Of a stretch of 64,000 nucleotides of DNA, positions 1-17,243 are shown piece after piece. The position numbers and the translations under genes were made by a program. The notes beneath the pieces were generated by a model. That model did not search any database. It saw only the letters and a program-made list of their open reading frames with translations, and was not told where the DNA came from. Each line of letters opens with the position of its first letter. The stretch's first letter is position 1. Source of the DNA: Megamerina dolium (taxonomy: Eukaryota > Arthropoda > Insecta > Diptera > Megamerinidae); contig OY978525.1 in assembly GCA_963854835.1 (NCBI GenBank), forward strand, positions 70,929,232 to 70,993,231, read 5' to 3'.

Positions 1-1925
1 TTCACTGCACAACGGGAGTTATGCAGTGTCATTCTACAAAGTCGAATGAGCTTTGCAGGAATACCGAACTCAGACATTGTTGCGTAGAGGTAATCCCTTA
101 CCGGACTGTCGAAAGCGGCTTTATAATCAACAAATAGGTGGTGTGTGTCGATCGGTTTTTCTTGGGTCTTCTCCAGGACTTGGCGCAGTTTGAAAATCTG
201 GTCGATGGTGGATTTACCAGGTCTGAAGCCACACTGATAAGGTCCAATCAGGTTGCTGATCATAGGCTTCAAACTTTCACACAGTACGCTCGATAGAACC
301 TTGTACGCGATGCTCAGGAGACTTATTCAACGGTAGTTGGCGCAAATTGTGGGGTCTCCTTTTTTATGTACAGGACAGAGAACACTGAGCGTCCAATCAT
401 CAGGCATGCTTTCATCCGACCATATTCTGCTTATGAGCTGGTGCATGCGGGTGAGCAGCTCATCGCCTCCGGTCTTAAACAACTCTGCAAAATGGCTGTT
501 ACAACCTCGTCATAGTCGGGTGGTGGAACATCAACACCATCATCTGTAATTGGGGTTATCGGGCATTCTCCTCCACCGGCGGAATTATTCGTAGCATCGC
601 CATTCAGTAACGTGGAGAAGTGTTCCCTCCATAGGCTCAGTACACTCTGGACATCCGTAACCAGATTCCCATTTCCATCACGACAAGAAGAGGCTCCGGG
701 ATTTAAACCTGCACTCAGGCGCTTAAACTTTTCAAAGAATTTTCGAGTCTCATTCTTGTCGGTACACATCTCTATCTCCTCACACTCACGTCTTTCCAAC
801 TCCCTCTTCTTGCGCCTGAAAAGACGTCTCTCTGCACTTCTTTTCTCTCTATACCGCTCCTTAACAGCTCGCGTTACGCCTGCACGCAGGGTTTTTCTGT
901 AGGCGGCGTCTTTCTCTGCGGTAGCGTCGCGACACTCCTGATCATACCACTCATTCCTCAGAGGCCGGTAGTAACCGATTACAGCAGCAGTAGTCATGGA
1001 GTGGGATATATGTGTCCACCGTGCGCATGTATCATCAAGTGGGGGAGTGTTCTGCATAAGCAGATCCGATAGTCGAGTGGAAAATGCATCTGCTGTCTCT
1101 GGTGATCGCAGCTTACTGACGTCGAGCTTTCTCTGTGTGGGACTTCTCTTGTTATTTGCGACACATAAGCGTGTGCGCACCTTAGCTGCAACAAGGTAGT
1201 GATCCGAGTCGATGTTGGCACCACGGATCGATTTCACGTCCATCACACTGGAAGCATGCCTTCCGTCAATCACCACATGATCAATTTGGTTTATTGTACG
1301 TTGATCTGGAGACAGCCATGTCGCTTTGTGGATGTCGATATGCTGGAATCTGGTACCACCAATTACCATGTTTCGTGCTGCGGCGAAGTCGATCAGCCTC
1401 ATTCCGTTATCGGAGGTGTTCTGGTGGATGCTGAATTTTCCGACAGTTGGACCAAAGGTACCTTCCTTGCCCACCCTGGCATTAAAGTCGCCAAGCACGA
1501 TTTTGATATCGTGGCGGGGGCAGCGGTCATAAGCTTCTTCGAGGCGCTGAAAGAAGCTCTCCTTGGTCACATTGTCCTTCTCATCCATCGGAGCGTGGGC
1601 ACATATAAGGCTGATGTTGAAAAATTTTGCCTTGATGCGGATTGTGGCCAGCCGTTCGTTCACAGGCGTGAACTGTGAGACAAGATGTCTTAGTCTTTTG
1701 CTGACCAAAAATCCACATCCTAATTCGTGCCGTTCAGCATGGCAACTGTAGTAGATGTCTCAGGACGCTCTTTTGGAGCAGCCTTGTCCTGTCCATCGCA
1801 TTTCCTGGAGAGCGGTGATGTCAGCTCTGTATTTTTCGAGGACATAAACCAGCTGGATAGAGGCACCCTCCCTATAAAGGGATCGGACATTTCAGGTGCA
1901 TATCCGTAAATCGTGGTCCTTACTT
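1..1925 (-). mobile_element. RTE-type non-LTR retrotransposon, copy 1 (cut by window edge)
   Basis: Minus-strand LINE with an apurinic-like endonuclease followed by a reverse transcriptase, of the kind that gave rise to the CFDP2 (craniofacial development protein 2) family in the RTE clade. The 5' end lies near 1925, where similarity to the other copies (30193-33300, 9570-10812, 52123-54055) stops. The RT part runs off the left edge of the window. The coding frame is broken near 480, so this copy is dead. Four further RTE loci occur in the window, plus one palindrome mirror. Confidence 0.85.
431..1708 (-). pseudogene. RTE endonuclease plus N-terminal RT region, frameshifted
   Basis: The 425-residue open stretch starts inside the endonuclease domain. 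LGDFNARVGKE carries the catalytic Asp/Asn and IDSDHYLVAAKV the closing Asp-His of the exonuclease-endonuclease-phosphatase fold, which nicks target DNA for target-primed reverse transcription. A basic linker follows (many Arg and Lys around residues 280-330), then the entry to the RT. The frame ends wrongly after VVTAIL: compared with copy 3, about 16 codons before ELF.TGGDELL are missing and the frame shifts. From there to position 1 the RT continues in another frame (SVLCPVHKKGDPTICANYR, then FVDYKAAFDS, the RT motif A region). One stop replaces Gly just after CANYR. The endonuclease N-terminus (SWNVRSL, LQEMRW) lies upstream in a different frame. Confidence 0.85.
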
Positions 1926-2606
1926 TTTATATAATATTTATTTCTTGAATTGTCATGGAGTAGTGTAGTGTGTACGACAGTCCGTTCAGTGACTTAGCCA
2001 GGATTTTCTGAAGGAGATCTGGAACATTGTTTTACAGAGGAAAAAGGCATACATCCAATATATTCTATTCTATCTTGCGCCCATTTTGTCGATTGCTCTT
2101 TCAGATATTATGGACACATATTTGTGCTTCCTGATTAAAATAATAATCCTCTTCAATTACTAATCTTCTTCATTTGAAGCGATGTTACCTATAACAGCAA
2201 TAGAGTGTGTCTTTTAAAGGCATTTTTGTCAATTGGTAGAAACTCTATAATTGTCATAAAACAGTTAATTAGCCAAGTCATACTGCCTTCCTATTCAGTA
2301 TTTTTTAACATGTGTTTGCAAATTATGGAAACTTATTTTCCAAAATCAGGGTTCGTAGCTTTGTGAAGAGACAAATTTACGCATTTGTGTTTTACTGTTT
2401 ATACATGAATTTGTACTTCTAGTTTTTTCAGAGATGAGTCATTCAGAAAGCACGAGTATATGAATTTGTATGATTTTAGTATCCGAAAGTATAAATATGA
2501 AGATAATTCATAGATGTACAAATTCATGTATGAAAGTTTTTAAGCATTTTTCGAACTCTGATTTTAATAATCATACGAATTATTGACTTGTTGTCGCGCG
2601 GTGTAA
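1926..2606. other. Anonymous AT-rich spacer
   Basis: Between the RTE 5' end and the first mariner I see no coding frame with recognisable similarity. The only structure is the small inverted repeat at 2397-2539, listed separately. Confidence 0.5.
2397..2539. repeat. Small fold-back inverted repeat
   Basis: TACATGAATTTGTAC near 2401 is followed about 110 bases later by its exact reverse complement GTACAAATTCATGTA near 2515. Flanking bases extend the pairing imperfectly to about 20. It could be a MITE relic or simply a stem-loop. Confidence 0.5.
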
Positions 2607-3019
2607 TATGAGGCGGTCCCAGAACTACCCGACCGGACACATAGATGGCGGCAGTAGCTTGAAAAAAATTACTTTGGTGAAAGTTTTAAGTTTCAAGGCG
2701 CCACATTCTTTATTATTATTTTATTTTGAGCCATCGAAAGTTAACGACCTCGGAATTTGCAAACATGGAAAAAATTGTTCACCGTTATGTAATTCAATAC
2801 TTTCATTTGTAAGGTCTCAGTCCAACGAATATTAAAGCCGAACTATATTCTACTCAGGGGAAGTATGCTCCTTCGTTTACGACCATAAAATATTGCTGCA
2901 TTTCAAAAAGTGCTATACATCATTTATTGACCGAAAATTTGGAGATGATAAAGCTGTGTGCAAGATGTATGCCGCGTTTGGTCACAATATAACAAAAACA
3001 ACGTCGTGAAGATGTTTCT

Positions 3020-3570
3020 ATGGTGTGTTTGACGATGTTTCACAGAAATAAAGCCGAGTTTTTGCGTCGATTAGTAGCCATGGATGAGACATGGGTCCAC
3101 CACCTCAGACAAAATAGCAGTCAAAACAGTGGACTGAAAGGGGAGAATCGTGTCCAAAGAAGGCGACAGTTCCATTTGCAGGCAAGGTTATGGCGTCTGT
3201 TTTTGGGATGCACGCGGTATACTTTTTATTATCTTCAAAAAGGAAAAAGAATTAACGGCGAGTATTATGCTAATTTGTTGCACCTTTTAAGTGATGAAAT
3301 TAAAAAAAAAAGCTCGTATTTGGCGAAAAAGAAAGTGTTGTTTCATCAAGACAATGCACCATTTCACACATCCGATATTGCGATGGCCAAAATCAATGAG
3401 TTAAGCTCCAATTGCGTCAGCACGCACCTTATTTGCCAGATTTAGCTCCTTCGGATTATTTTCTATTTCCAAATTTGGAAAAATGGCTTGGTGATAGAAG
3501 ATTTCCAATCAATGAAGAGGTGAAGTGTTGCGTTGAATATCGCTTGGAAAAGTGTATAGAGGTAAAACGA
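3020..3570 (+). pseudogene. mariner transposase remnant, DD34D catalytic domain
   Basis: Cut-and-paste transposase fragment. Visible catalytic motifs, in order: AMDETWVHH (first Asp), FHQDNAPFHTS (second Asp) and LPDLAPSDYFLF (third Asp), spaced as in classic DD34D mariners. The frame shifts near 3410, between the second and third motifs, so the two halves are in different frames. The helix-turn-helix N-terminus is barely recognisable in 2700-3020. The C-terminus (EKWLGDRRFPINEEV) is interrupted at 3572 by the SINE. Non-functional. Confidence 0.85.
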
Positions 3571-3572
3571 CA

Positions 3573-3943
3573 AAAAATAAAAAAAATAAATATGTGGCAC
3601 TTAAAGCCCCAAAGGGCTCATTGGCCGAGCTTCTCTTCCATTACTGTTGTGCGTCTTAAATTTTGGACAGTATTAGAATGGACCTACTTATTTTAGCCGG
3701 TTCCGAACGGCAGAACTCTTGTGACATCACTTTTTCTGAGCTTTGTCACAGAGTTCTTTTTTTTTAGAAGCTTTTTCATGGCAAGTTGTTACTGCCAGAA
3801 GAATTGCCAATTGCTTGCCGACAGGTGGGTACCGTTCGAAAGAAAAATCTTTTCGATATTAAATTTGTTATGCATCAGCCGGGTATTGAACCACGAACTA
3901 CAGATCAGAAGGCGAACACACTAACCACTGAGCTACGGCACCC
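3573..3943 (-). mobile_element. tRNA-derived SINE, copy 1 (full length)
   Basis: Read on the minus strand it starts GGGTGCCGTAGCTCAGTGGT (RNA polymerase III A box TAGCTCAGTGG) and has a B box, GGTTCAATACCC, about 45 bases later, followed by a body of about 280 bases. The 3' tail is T-rich (TATTTATTTTTTTTATTTT). It is flanked by ACGACA at 3567-3572 and 3944-3949, a target duplication inside the mariner. It is a retroposon and encodes no protein. The partner LINE is unknown. Confidence 0.85.
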
Positions 3944-4351
3944 ACGACATTATGCTGAAAAATAAAGAAAAATTTTCCCAAATTTGTTTTCTTTGTTAGG
4001 TCGGGTAGTTCTGGGACCGCCCTCGTATATATCATCAGTACATTATATCGCAATTTTCTATCAGAGTATTTAAAAGAGCTCGTTGATAAAGTTCGGATTA
4101 AAGTAATGTCGCAATATCAATTAGTGATCATCGTTAATTCCTTCATTCAATCACGCACTCAGTTGGCCATACATACGACACTATACTAATGCCACATGCA
4201 CTAGTTAAATTGATGGTTTCAAATTTAATAAAAATATGCATTACATACGATTACACAATTCATTTTGATTTTATCTTGCATGTTCTGGTGGCATGATCCG
4301 TTCACATCTTAGATTCATTGTATTCAATATAATTGACAATAATATTTATAA

Positions 4352-4353
<2 letters not shown>

Positions 4354-4445
<92 letters not shown>
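4354..4445. repeat. (TA)n microsatellite
   Basis: About 90 bases of uninterrupted TA dinucleotide, directly abutting the left end of the mariner remnant at 4446. Confidence 0.95.
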
Positions 4446-4446
<1 letters not shown>

Positions 4447-4862
4447 GTGTAGTAAAAGGAAATCCATTATTTTTGCATTAAATTGAAGGTTTTATTTATT
4501 TAAATGGTTCCAAACGGTTTTTTGTGCAATGTTTAACTCCTGGGCAATAGAAACAGTGCTTACATGATAGTCAGACTCGACGATTTCCAATATTTTATCG
4601 ATATTTTCGACAATTGGCCTTGCATCTTTGACATAAAAAATACCCGAACGGAATCTATGAAACCAAAATTGTACATGATTGTATGTTACAGTATCATGAC
4701 TATAAACACTGTTCACATTTTCAGCCTTCTGGCTTGCGTTTATATTTCCTATTTCCTATATTTCTAACGCCATCGTAACCCGATCGCACTTATGCAACGC
4801 GAAATACAGATTACTAAAGCCATATATTTGAAAAGTAGTGAATTTTTTTTTACTACACCTAA
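4446..4862 (-). mobile_element. Internally deleted mariner with N-terminal transposase piece
   Basis: The ends match as inverted repeats (GTGTAGTAAAAGGAAATCC on the left; GGTGTAGTAAAAAAAAATTC on the complement of the right) and both abut TA arrays. The minus strand at 4492-4716 encodes the transposase N-terminus: VTYNHVQFWFHRFRSG, then RPIVENIDKILEIVES, then VSTVSIAQELNIAQKTVWNHLNK, the two helix-turn-helix motifs that bind the terminal repeats. The catalytic DDD part is absent, so at about 417 bases this is a MITE-like deletion derivative that could only move with an outside transposase. A stop codon follows the first few residues (MALEI). Confidence 0.8.
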
Positions 4863-6573
<1,711 letters not shown>

Positions 6574-6797
6574 TGGAAACATGGAAGACACTCTTTAAAT
6601 ACAAAAAACTTCTTTAAATGTTGAATGGTTTGAATGGGAGAATGTTAAAATGTTTACAATCTTCGATATTAATAATTAATAATAATTGACCTGTAGTTAT
6701 AGCCAAAATTTAAAATATGAAATATGACAAATTAATTTTAATTAGACCTTAACATTAAGCGTTTTACGTTAAGTGTATACGAAAATCACGAATAAAC

Positions 6798-7870
6798 TCA
6801 ACGAAACTTAGATGCAGCGTTACTGCGAAACTTACTATTAATAAACGCCACAACTCCTGTCGGCAGCTGACTGGGTCTGAGGATCCCACCTAGGTAATTA
6901 AGTCTGCATCTTGCAACTGTTGGGACGTGGTCAGTTGTTTCCTGTTCCTCTTGATAAAGTCGACAGGGATCGCTGTTTAACGGATCCATTTATTGGGATG
7001 AAAATTTATGCTGCAGTGACCTGTTAGTAGTTCAGTGTAGAGTGAATGCTCCATTCCCCTTTGTTCCGATACCCTTATGTATCTCTTTGAAAGCATATTA
7101 AAAAAGGAAGTTGTTTTCCTATTACAATTACTTTTTGGAGGTTAGGTCCTACTGCTATCTTCCATTTCAACCCATCAATATACCATAGGTGAATACTTTT
7201 TTAACGTAGTTTCACTGTTCCTCAAAACAATGCGGTCACTGAGTGATTAGAGAGGACTATACCATGATGTATGGTGAAGTCCAGACGAACTCTACGATCT
7301 TAATGTGCCCCGTTAAGTTGCCATCTTCTGTTACAGTTAATGTCCTCTTTACCGCAAGGAGCAAAGGGGCGACGTGTGATAATTCTGAAGGTTGTTGTAG
7401 GCGCATTTTAATCACCTCGCCCTGATCTGATCCTTAACTTGGTCCAATTTAGGCCCCATTCTAATTACCCATGGGTGATAATTTGTACTATAATAACTTT
7501 ATAAAACTATAACTAAACTATCCACACACAGTTTTACCATACAGCTTCTGGCAATAATATGCTACAGATAAAGCTTTATTTGTACTTTTTAGTATATAGT
7601 TGCTTCAAGTTAGAGTTTTAACAAGGAATACTCCCAGGTATTTGATTTCTGTGAAATTTCTTAGTTCCGTTTCTCCTAATATAAGGATTCTGATATTCAT
7701 GATTACTATCGTCGTCTATAAAGTTCTGCATCTCGTATCCGAGGTCGTCGAGTCTGTAATAACTCATCGATGACCAATGCCACAGCAGAGGCGAAAGAAC
7801 GCTTCCTTGAGGATAACCTCTGCTTAGTTTATACGTTTTTAACAGTATATATATCAAGTACATATAATTT
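6798..7870 (-). pseudogene. Degenerate LINE: RT and C-terminal fragments
   Basis: Minus-strand relics of a Jockey/R1-like non-LTR element. At 7863-7618, SRGYPQGSVLSPLLW and LDDLGYEMQNFIDDD match the RT palm region (the second is the place of the usual F/YADD box, here FIDD). At 6989-6798, DPCRLYQEEQETTDHVPTVARC matches the Cys-Cys-His-Cys region that closes many LINE ORF2s. The two pieces are joined by unreadable sequence. Mirrored at about 20976-21603, where the RT piece falls in the N gap. Confidence 0.6.
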
Positions 7871-8439
7871 CACTATATTTCAAGTGTAAACAAAGAATTC
7901 GATCGAAATCCATTGCTTCGGCGATTCCTTAAAGCAATTCAAGAAGAAAGTTATGTCGTGATATTGATTCTGTTTTTACATTTAACTCTCTGTAATATAC
8001 TTACTTAAAGGGTGCTTTAGCATATCCTCTAATAAAAACTAAACCTCGATGGAGATATATCCCGTAGTAGTTAACATAGACTTGACCAAATCCAAAAATA
8101 TGTTTACTCGTGTTTTTTCAAAAACTTGAGCTATTATATTCTTTAGTCTGCGATTTGTATAAAGATAAGGAATGAAACAGTATCTAACGAAATACGAAAC
8201 GGTGCTTTTTTCGGCACTTTGCTTTTTTTATTACATCAAAGACCACAATGGGCCAACTCCCAAAATGTATTGACTTTACCGATCGATTTTCGTTAACTAT
8301 ACCATTTTGAAAAAACCTCTAGAAATCGGGATTTATGTGGAAAAATTTCATGCCTTTTTTAACTTGCCCAGAAACGGCATATTATGAGGCTTTTGTCGAT
8401 TTCATCGTATTTATATGCGATTTTTTTTAAATAATAACA

Positions 8440-9180
8440 ACTATGCGATAATTCCCCCGATCTTCGTTATCATGGTAATATAATCATAGTGTCTTATACA
8501 TACTTTTTTTTTATTTTGTCAAAGATTGGCCATTAACAACTGAAATAAAAGGGGGTCCCAAAACTTATTTTAAAAGAGCCAACGAAAACCATGGAATATT
8601 TACACATTTTACAGTAAGATCAGCTTCAGAAAAACATTTATATATTTGAGCTTTCGTCGCCGTCCGATGTGAAATATATATGGCTTTATGAATAAATATC
8701 ATATTATAAGTAAATGTTTTTTAAATTTCACCTTTTTGTCACTTTCAGGGCTAATGTTAGTCAATATATGACCAGTGCGTCTGGGAACAATTGGTAATAA
8801 TAATTTATTAAAGAACTGCACCTAAAACCTTTCCATAACTGTCGTGTTAATGAAAATCTGATGAAAAACAGCACCGTTATTTAAATGATCATCAAAATTG
8901 AGTAGAAATCTTGTTTCCTATATATAACAGATGGACCTAATTACTAATAAATAGATAAAACAGTTGAAATGGTAAAAGAACTTCCAGAAAAAGGAATTGC
9001 GTTTCTGACTTACTTGAACAACACAATATTAATATCTAGATTCGTACCTTTAAAATGGAAAGTGTCGCAAGCAAATGATATTCGAGCCGACTGTCAAACT
9101 GTATCGCCATAATAGTTCATCGCAAACTTCTTCTAAACCAATAGCAACTCTTTTTCGCCCAAAAGATGATTATTTAAGCT
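8440..9180 (+). repeat. Unclassified diverged repeat, unit alpha
   Basis: The same string of landmarks occurs inverted at about 11480-12650: CTTCGTTATCATGG, GATTGGCCATT, AAGAGCCAACG, GGCTAATGTT, ACCTAAAACCTTT, CAGATGGACCTAATTAC and GTCGCAAGCAAATGATATTC. Unit alpha has no SINE; unit beta has two. Its class is unclear: the end overlaps a LINE fragment, so this may be a duplicated composite of old elements. Confidence 0.6.
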
Positions 9181-9480
9181 AGTCAAACACAACGATATAC
9201 ATATAACTCAAATATCTTCACATGCATCTTGACAAAAGATTAGCTTTGAAAACACTTATATTTACAAAGACAAAGACTCTCGGTATAAACCTCAGAAAAC
9301 AAACAAAGCAAAACAAATTTGATCCAAAAGTTGGCAGCAGGGAGAAACTGTTTAATACCATGACAAATACTGAGTGTGCAAAATGCCTAATGAATTTGAT
9401 TGCCTCTGCAAAGCACGAATTGCAGTTGATTTCGAAAATGTGTCGCAGTGAAACTTCTCAAATTAATGTAGGTGATTCGA
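8965..9480 (+). pseudogene. Jockey-like RT fragments
   Basis: MVKELPEKGIAFLTYLNNTI, then ISRFVPLKWKVSQ, resembles the part of Jockey-type RTs upstream of the PKPGK motif. Further on, HLDKRLALKTLIFTKTKTLG matches the region after the catalytic core (compare YLGLHLDRRLTWQTHIFTKR at about 39640). The catalytic motifs between them are missing. Very short, degenerate and dead. Mirrored at 19429-19949. Confidence 0.55.
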
Positions 9481-9569
9481 ATTAATGTAGGTTGGTCGAA
9501 AGCATTGAAAGCAAAAATGAAAGAAAGTAATTTTTTAATGAAATTCGTTTTTTTATTCAGTATAATCTC

Positions 9570-10812
9570 TCTGATGACGCCTCCACGTGGCGACCATGGG
9601 GCAATGTCTTCCTGGCATCCGATGGGAGGCGGCTAAAGTGACAGGCGAAAACCTCCTCGGTTAGAGGTTGTGCGTTGGGCTTGGGACCTACCACATAAAA
9701 ACTCTCAATAATGAAAAATTCAAACCGTGCCTCGTATAAGGATTACCTCTTGTTGACGACCCCCGCATACGAAATACGTACCACGATTTACGGATATGCA
9801 CTTGAAATGTCCGGTCTCTCTATTGGGAAGGTGCTCTATACACCTAGTTGATGTCCTTGAAGAATACAAGGCTGACATCACCGCATTTCATGAAATGCGG
9901 TGGATGGGACATGGTTGCTCTAAAAGATCATCCTGTGATATAATTACAGTTGCCATGCGGAAGGGCACAAACTCGGATGTGGATTTGTTGTCAGTAAGAG
10001 ACTACGACATCTTGTCTCGCAGTTCACACCTGTGAACGAGCGGCTGGCAACAATCCGCATTAAGGCAATATTTTTTAGACGATGAGAAGGACGATGCGAT
10101 GCAAAGGGAAATCTTCTTTCAGCATCTCGGAGAAGTTTATGATCGCTGCCCCACGATACCAAATTCGTGCTTGGCGACTTTAATGCCAGGATGGGCAAGG
10201 AGTAAGGTACTTTAATCCAACTGTAGGAAAATAGCCTGCACCAGAATACCTCCGATAGCAGAATGAGGCTGATCGACTTCGTCGCAGCACGAAACATGGT
10301 AATTAGTAGTACCAGATTTCAGCATCTCGACATCCATAAAGCGACCTAGTTGTCTCCAGATCAATGAACGAAAAACCAAATTGATCAAGCGATGATTGAC
10401 GGAAGGCATGCTTCCAGTGTGATGGATGTGAAATCGATCCGTGGTGCCAACATCGACTAGGATCACTACCTTGTTGCAGCTAAGGTGCGCACACATTTAT
10501 GTGTCGCAAATAACAAGAGAAGTCCCACACAGAGAAAGCTAGACGTCAATAAGATGCAATCACCAGAGACAGCAAATGCTTTTACCACTTGATTATCGGA
10601 CTGCTTTTGCAGAACACTCCCCCTCTCGATGATATATCCGCACAGTGGACATATATATCCCACTCCATAACTACTGCTGCTGAGGAGGTAATCAGTTTCT
10701 ACCGGCCTCTGAGGAATGAGTGGTATGATCAAGAGTGTGACGACGTTGCCGCAGAGAAAGACGTCGCATACAGAGCGGTACAGAGAGAAGAGGAGGTAGA
10801 GCTCCCCACCCC
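9570..10812 (+). mobile_element. RTE-type LINE fragment, 5' UTR plus endonuclease (left arm)
   Basis: Starts with the RTE 5' leader (CCTCCACGTGGCGACC, also seen at about 52420 and, in relic form, about 32985). The first endonuclease residues (VLEEYKADITAFHEMRW) follow, then the VNERLATIRIKA region, then DIDSDHYLV-equivalent sequence, up to the linker. The frame is broken many times and no RT is present, so the 3' end is truncated. Oriented opposite to copies 1-3. Mirrored at 18102-19344. Confidence 0.75.
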
Positions 10813-10948
10813 CGTAGAGTATTGAATGCAACATATAAACAATTTCAGCATTTCAACATCTTTCATGTGAATATTTATTTCGATCTGTCAATTCATTTTT
10901 TCCTTGCAAGCCATTTGAAGTTAACGTGGCTATCTATATTTTTTTGCA

Positions 10949-11260
10949 ATGAATAAACCCAAATATAGTTCAGTGATAAAATCCTTCATTTTGAAAGGTT
11001 TATCAGCAACAGAAGTTCATACAAAAAAGGTGAAAATGATGCTCCTTCATTTCCAAATGTGCATTGATGGGTTTTAAAGTTTAATCGTGGTCGTACAAGT
11101 TTTCAAGAAGAACTACGTATTGGACGTTAAAAAAGTGCAACAACACCAGGAATCATTAGGCAAGCGCATTATATGGTTTGTAAAGATCCAAGTGTGATTA
11201 AGAGTGAAATATCTCGGTTGTTAATAAAGGACTTAATGAATACATAACATTTAGTTAGAG
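10949..11260 (+). pseudogene. mariner transposase N-terminal fragment
   Basis: After ATG at 10949, YSSVIKSFILKGLSATEVH is the first helix-turn-helix of DD34D mariner transposases; the phrases GRTSFQ, KKVQQHQES and VKIQV follow in shifting frames. Only the DNA-binding half is left and no catalytic residues are seen. Mirrored at 17654-17965. Confidence 0.6.
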
Positions 11261-11670
11261 ATATAATTTTTTTTGTAAAGCAAGCTACTGTGCCGAAAGC
11301 TATTAAATTCTTTGAGATATTGATAAATGTCACGTGTGCAATATTTTTTCTGTTCGAATACAGTATGGATATATACAACCCTCCAATGAGCCTGTTCGCT
11401 TGTGCAGTTTCTTCTGAATACAAATTTATAATTGGAACGTAGCCATCTTAAATAAGAGAAATGAGTTTATATTGGTTTAGTAGAAGTCGGCAATAAACTA
11501 ATACGGCGATACGGTTTGACTTTGTCGGCACTATCCTCGGGTTCGAATATCATTTGCTTGCGACCATTTCAACTGTTTTATCCATTTATTTGTAATTAGG
11601 TCCATCTGTTATATATAGGAATGAAGATTTCTACTCAATTTGATTAACATTTAAATAACAGTGCTGTTTT

Positions 11671-12001
11671 AAAAAAATTAATAAATGTGTAGCACTTATA
11701 ACACCCGAAGGGCTCTTTGGCTGAGCTTCTCTTCCAGTAATGTTGTGCGTCTTAAATTTTGAACAGTATTAGAAGGGTCCTACTTATATTAGCCGGTTCC
11801 GAATGGTAGAACCCTTGCGACATCTCTTTTTCTGCGCTTTGTCACAGAGTTATTTTTTATACAATTATGTACCTGTACCTACAGATGGGTACAGGTCGAA
11901 AGAAAAATATTTTCGATATTAAATTTATGCTTCAGCCGGATACTGAACCCACAACCTACTGATCAGAAGGACAACAGACTAATCACTAAGCTACGGCACC
12001 C
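11671..12001 (-). mobile_element. tRNA-derived SINE, copy 2 (diverged)
   Basis: Minus strand: GGGTGCCGTAGCTTAGTG head, B box GGTTCAGTATCC, the shared body, and the tail region CCCTTCGGGTGTTATAAGTG. Its many differences from copy 1 point to an older subfamily. It lies within repeat unit beta. Mirrored at 16913-17243. Confidence 0.8.
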
Positions 12002-12162
12002 AAACAAAAGGTTTTAGGTACAGGTTTATTCTAATTACCAATAAACGCAAAGTCCGCTGATCATATATTAATGAACATTAGCCATGAAGATGACAAATTC
12101 CTGAAAATTAAAAGTCAAGAGCTTGAAGTCTCATAGATGCTTGTAATATTGCATTTGCAATA

Positions 12163-12473
12163 TTCTCTTCCATTACTGTTGTGCGTCTTAAATTTTGGAC
12201 AGTATTAGAATGGACCTACTTATTTTAGCCGGTTCCGAACTGCAGAACACTTGTGACATCACTTTTTCTGAGCTTTGTCACAGAGTTCTTTTTTAGAAGC
12301 TTTTTTCATGGCAAGTTGTTACTGTCGGAAGAATTGCCAATTGCTTGCCGACAGGTGGGTACCGTTCGAAAGAAAAATCTTTTTGATATTAAATTTGTTA
12401 TGCATCAGACGGGTATTGAACCACGACCTACAGATTAGAAGGCGAACACACCACCACTGAGCTACCGCACCCA
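12163..12473 (-). mobile_element. tRNA-derived SINE, copy 3 (3' end missing)
   Basis: Head GGGTGCGGTAGCTCAGTGG with intact A and B boxes and a body nearly identical to copy 1. It lacks the last 60 or so bases after GGAAGAGAA. It lies in unit beta about 160 bases from copy 2. Mirrored at 16441-16751. Confidence 0.8.
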
Positions 12474-12666
12474 ATAAGGTATATTATATCTTTAAAATCG
12501 GATGGCAACGAAAGCTCAAAGAACTCCGTTGGCTCTTCGAAAAGAAACTTAGGACCCCATTTGTTTGTCAATGGCCAATCTCCGATAAAATAAAACCATG
12601 ATAACGAAGACTCTGTGAAGTATGACATAGTTATTAGTGTTTGCAAAATATTATGAAATTTATATA

Positions 12667-16247
<3,581 letters not shown>

Positions 16248-16440
16248 TATATAAATTTCATAATATTTTGCAAACACTAATAACTATGTCATACTTCACA
16301 GAGTCTTCGTTATCATGGTTTTATTTTATCGGAGATTGGCCATTGACAAACAAATGGGGTCCTAAGTTTCTTTTCGAAGAGCCAACGGAGTTCTTTGAGC
16401 TTTCGTTGCCATCCGATTTTAAAGATATAATATACCTTAT

Positions 16441-16751
16441 TGGGTGCGGTAGCTCAGTGGTGGTGTGTTCGCCTTCTAATCTGTAGGTCGTGGTTCAATA
16501 CCCGTCTGATGCATAACAAATTTAATATCAAAAAGATTTTTCTTTCGAACGGTACCCACCTGTCGGCAAGCAATTGGCAATTCTTCCGACAGTAACAACT
16601 TGCCATGAAAAAAGCTTCTAAAAAAGAACTCTGTGACAAAGCTCAGAAAAAGTGATGTCACAAGTGTTCTGCAGTTCGGAACCGGCTAAAATAAGTAGGT
16701 CCATTCTAATACTGTCCAAAATTTAAGACGCACAACAGTAATGGAAGAGAA
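16441..16751 (+). mobile_element. tRNA-derived SINE, mirror of copy 3
   Basis: Same sequence as 12163-12473 in reverse orientation: head with A box at about 16448 and B box at about 16493; 3' end missing after GGAAGAGAA. Confidence 0.8.
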
Positions 16752-16912
16752 TATTGCAAATGCAATATTACAAGCATCTATGAGACTTCAAGCTCTTGAC
16801 TTTTAATTTTCAGGAATTTGTCATCTTCATGGCTAATGTTCATTAATATATGATCAGCGGACTTTGCGTTTATTGGTAATTAGAATAAACCTGTACCTAA
16901 AACCTTTTGTTT

Positions 16913-17243
16913 GGGTGCCGTAGCTTAGTGATTAGTCTGTTGTCCTTCTGATCAGTAGGTTGTGGGTTCAGTATCCGGCTGAAGCATAAATTTAATATCG
17001 AAAATATTTTTCTTTCGACCTGTACCCATCTGTAGGTACAGGTACATAATTGTATAAAAAATAACTCTGTGACAAAGCGCAGAAAAAGAGATGTCGCAAG
17101 GGTTCTACCATTCGGAACCGGCTAATATAAGTAGGACCCTTCTAATACTGTTCAAAATTTAAGACGCACAACATTACTGGAAGAGAAGCTCAGCCAAAGA
17201 GCCCTTCGGGTGTTATAAGTGCTACACATTTATTAATTTTTTT
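16913..17243 (+). mobile_element. tRNA-derived SINE, mirror of copy 2
   Basis: Same sequence as 11671-12001 in reverse orientation, including the diverged head and the tail ending CACATTTATTAATTTTTTT. Confidence 0.8.

Larger units (their letters stand above)
2609..4025 (+). mobile_element. mariner-type transposon (DD34D) with nested SINE
   Basis: Terminal inverted repeats: the left end reads TGAGGCGGTCCCAGAACTAC and the right end is its near-exact reverse complement (CGAGGGCGGTCCCAGAAC on the other strand), one base longer. TA dinucleotides at 2607-2608 and 4026-4027 are the expected target duplication of the Tc1/mariner superfamily. Without the SINE at 3573-3943 the element is about 1.04 kb, shorter than the usual 1.3 kb, so it is internally deleted as well as frameshifted. 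Confidence 0.88.

Noticed and set aside
3870..3931. tRNA gene on the basis of A and B boxes
   Set aside because: The same head recurs with a shared 280-base body and target duplications, so these are SINEs; no good cloverleaf is preserved.
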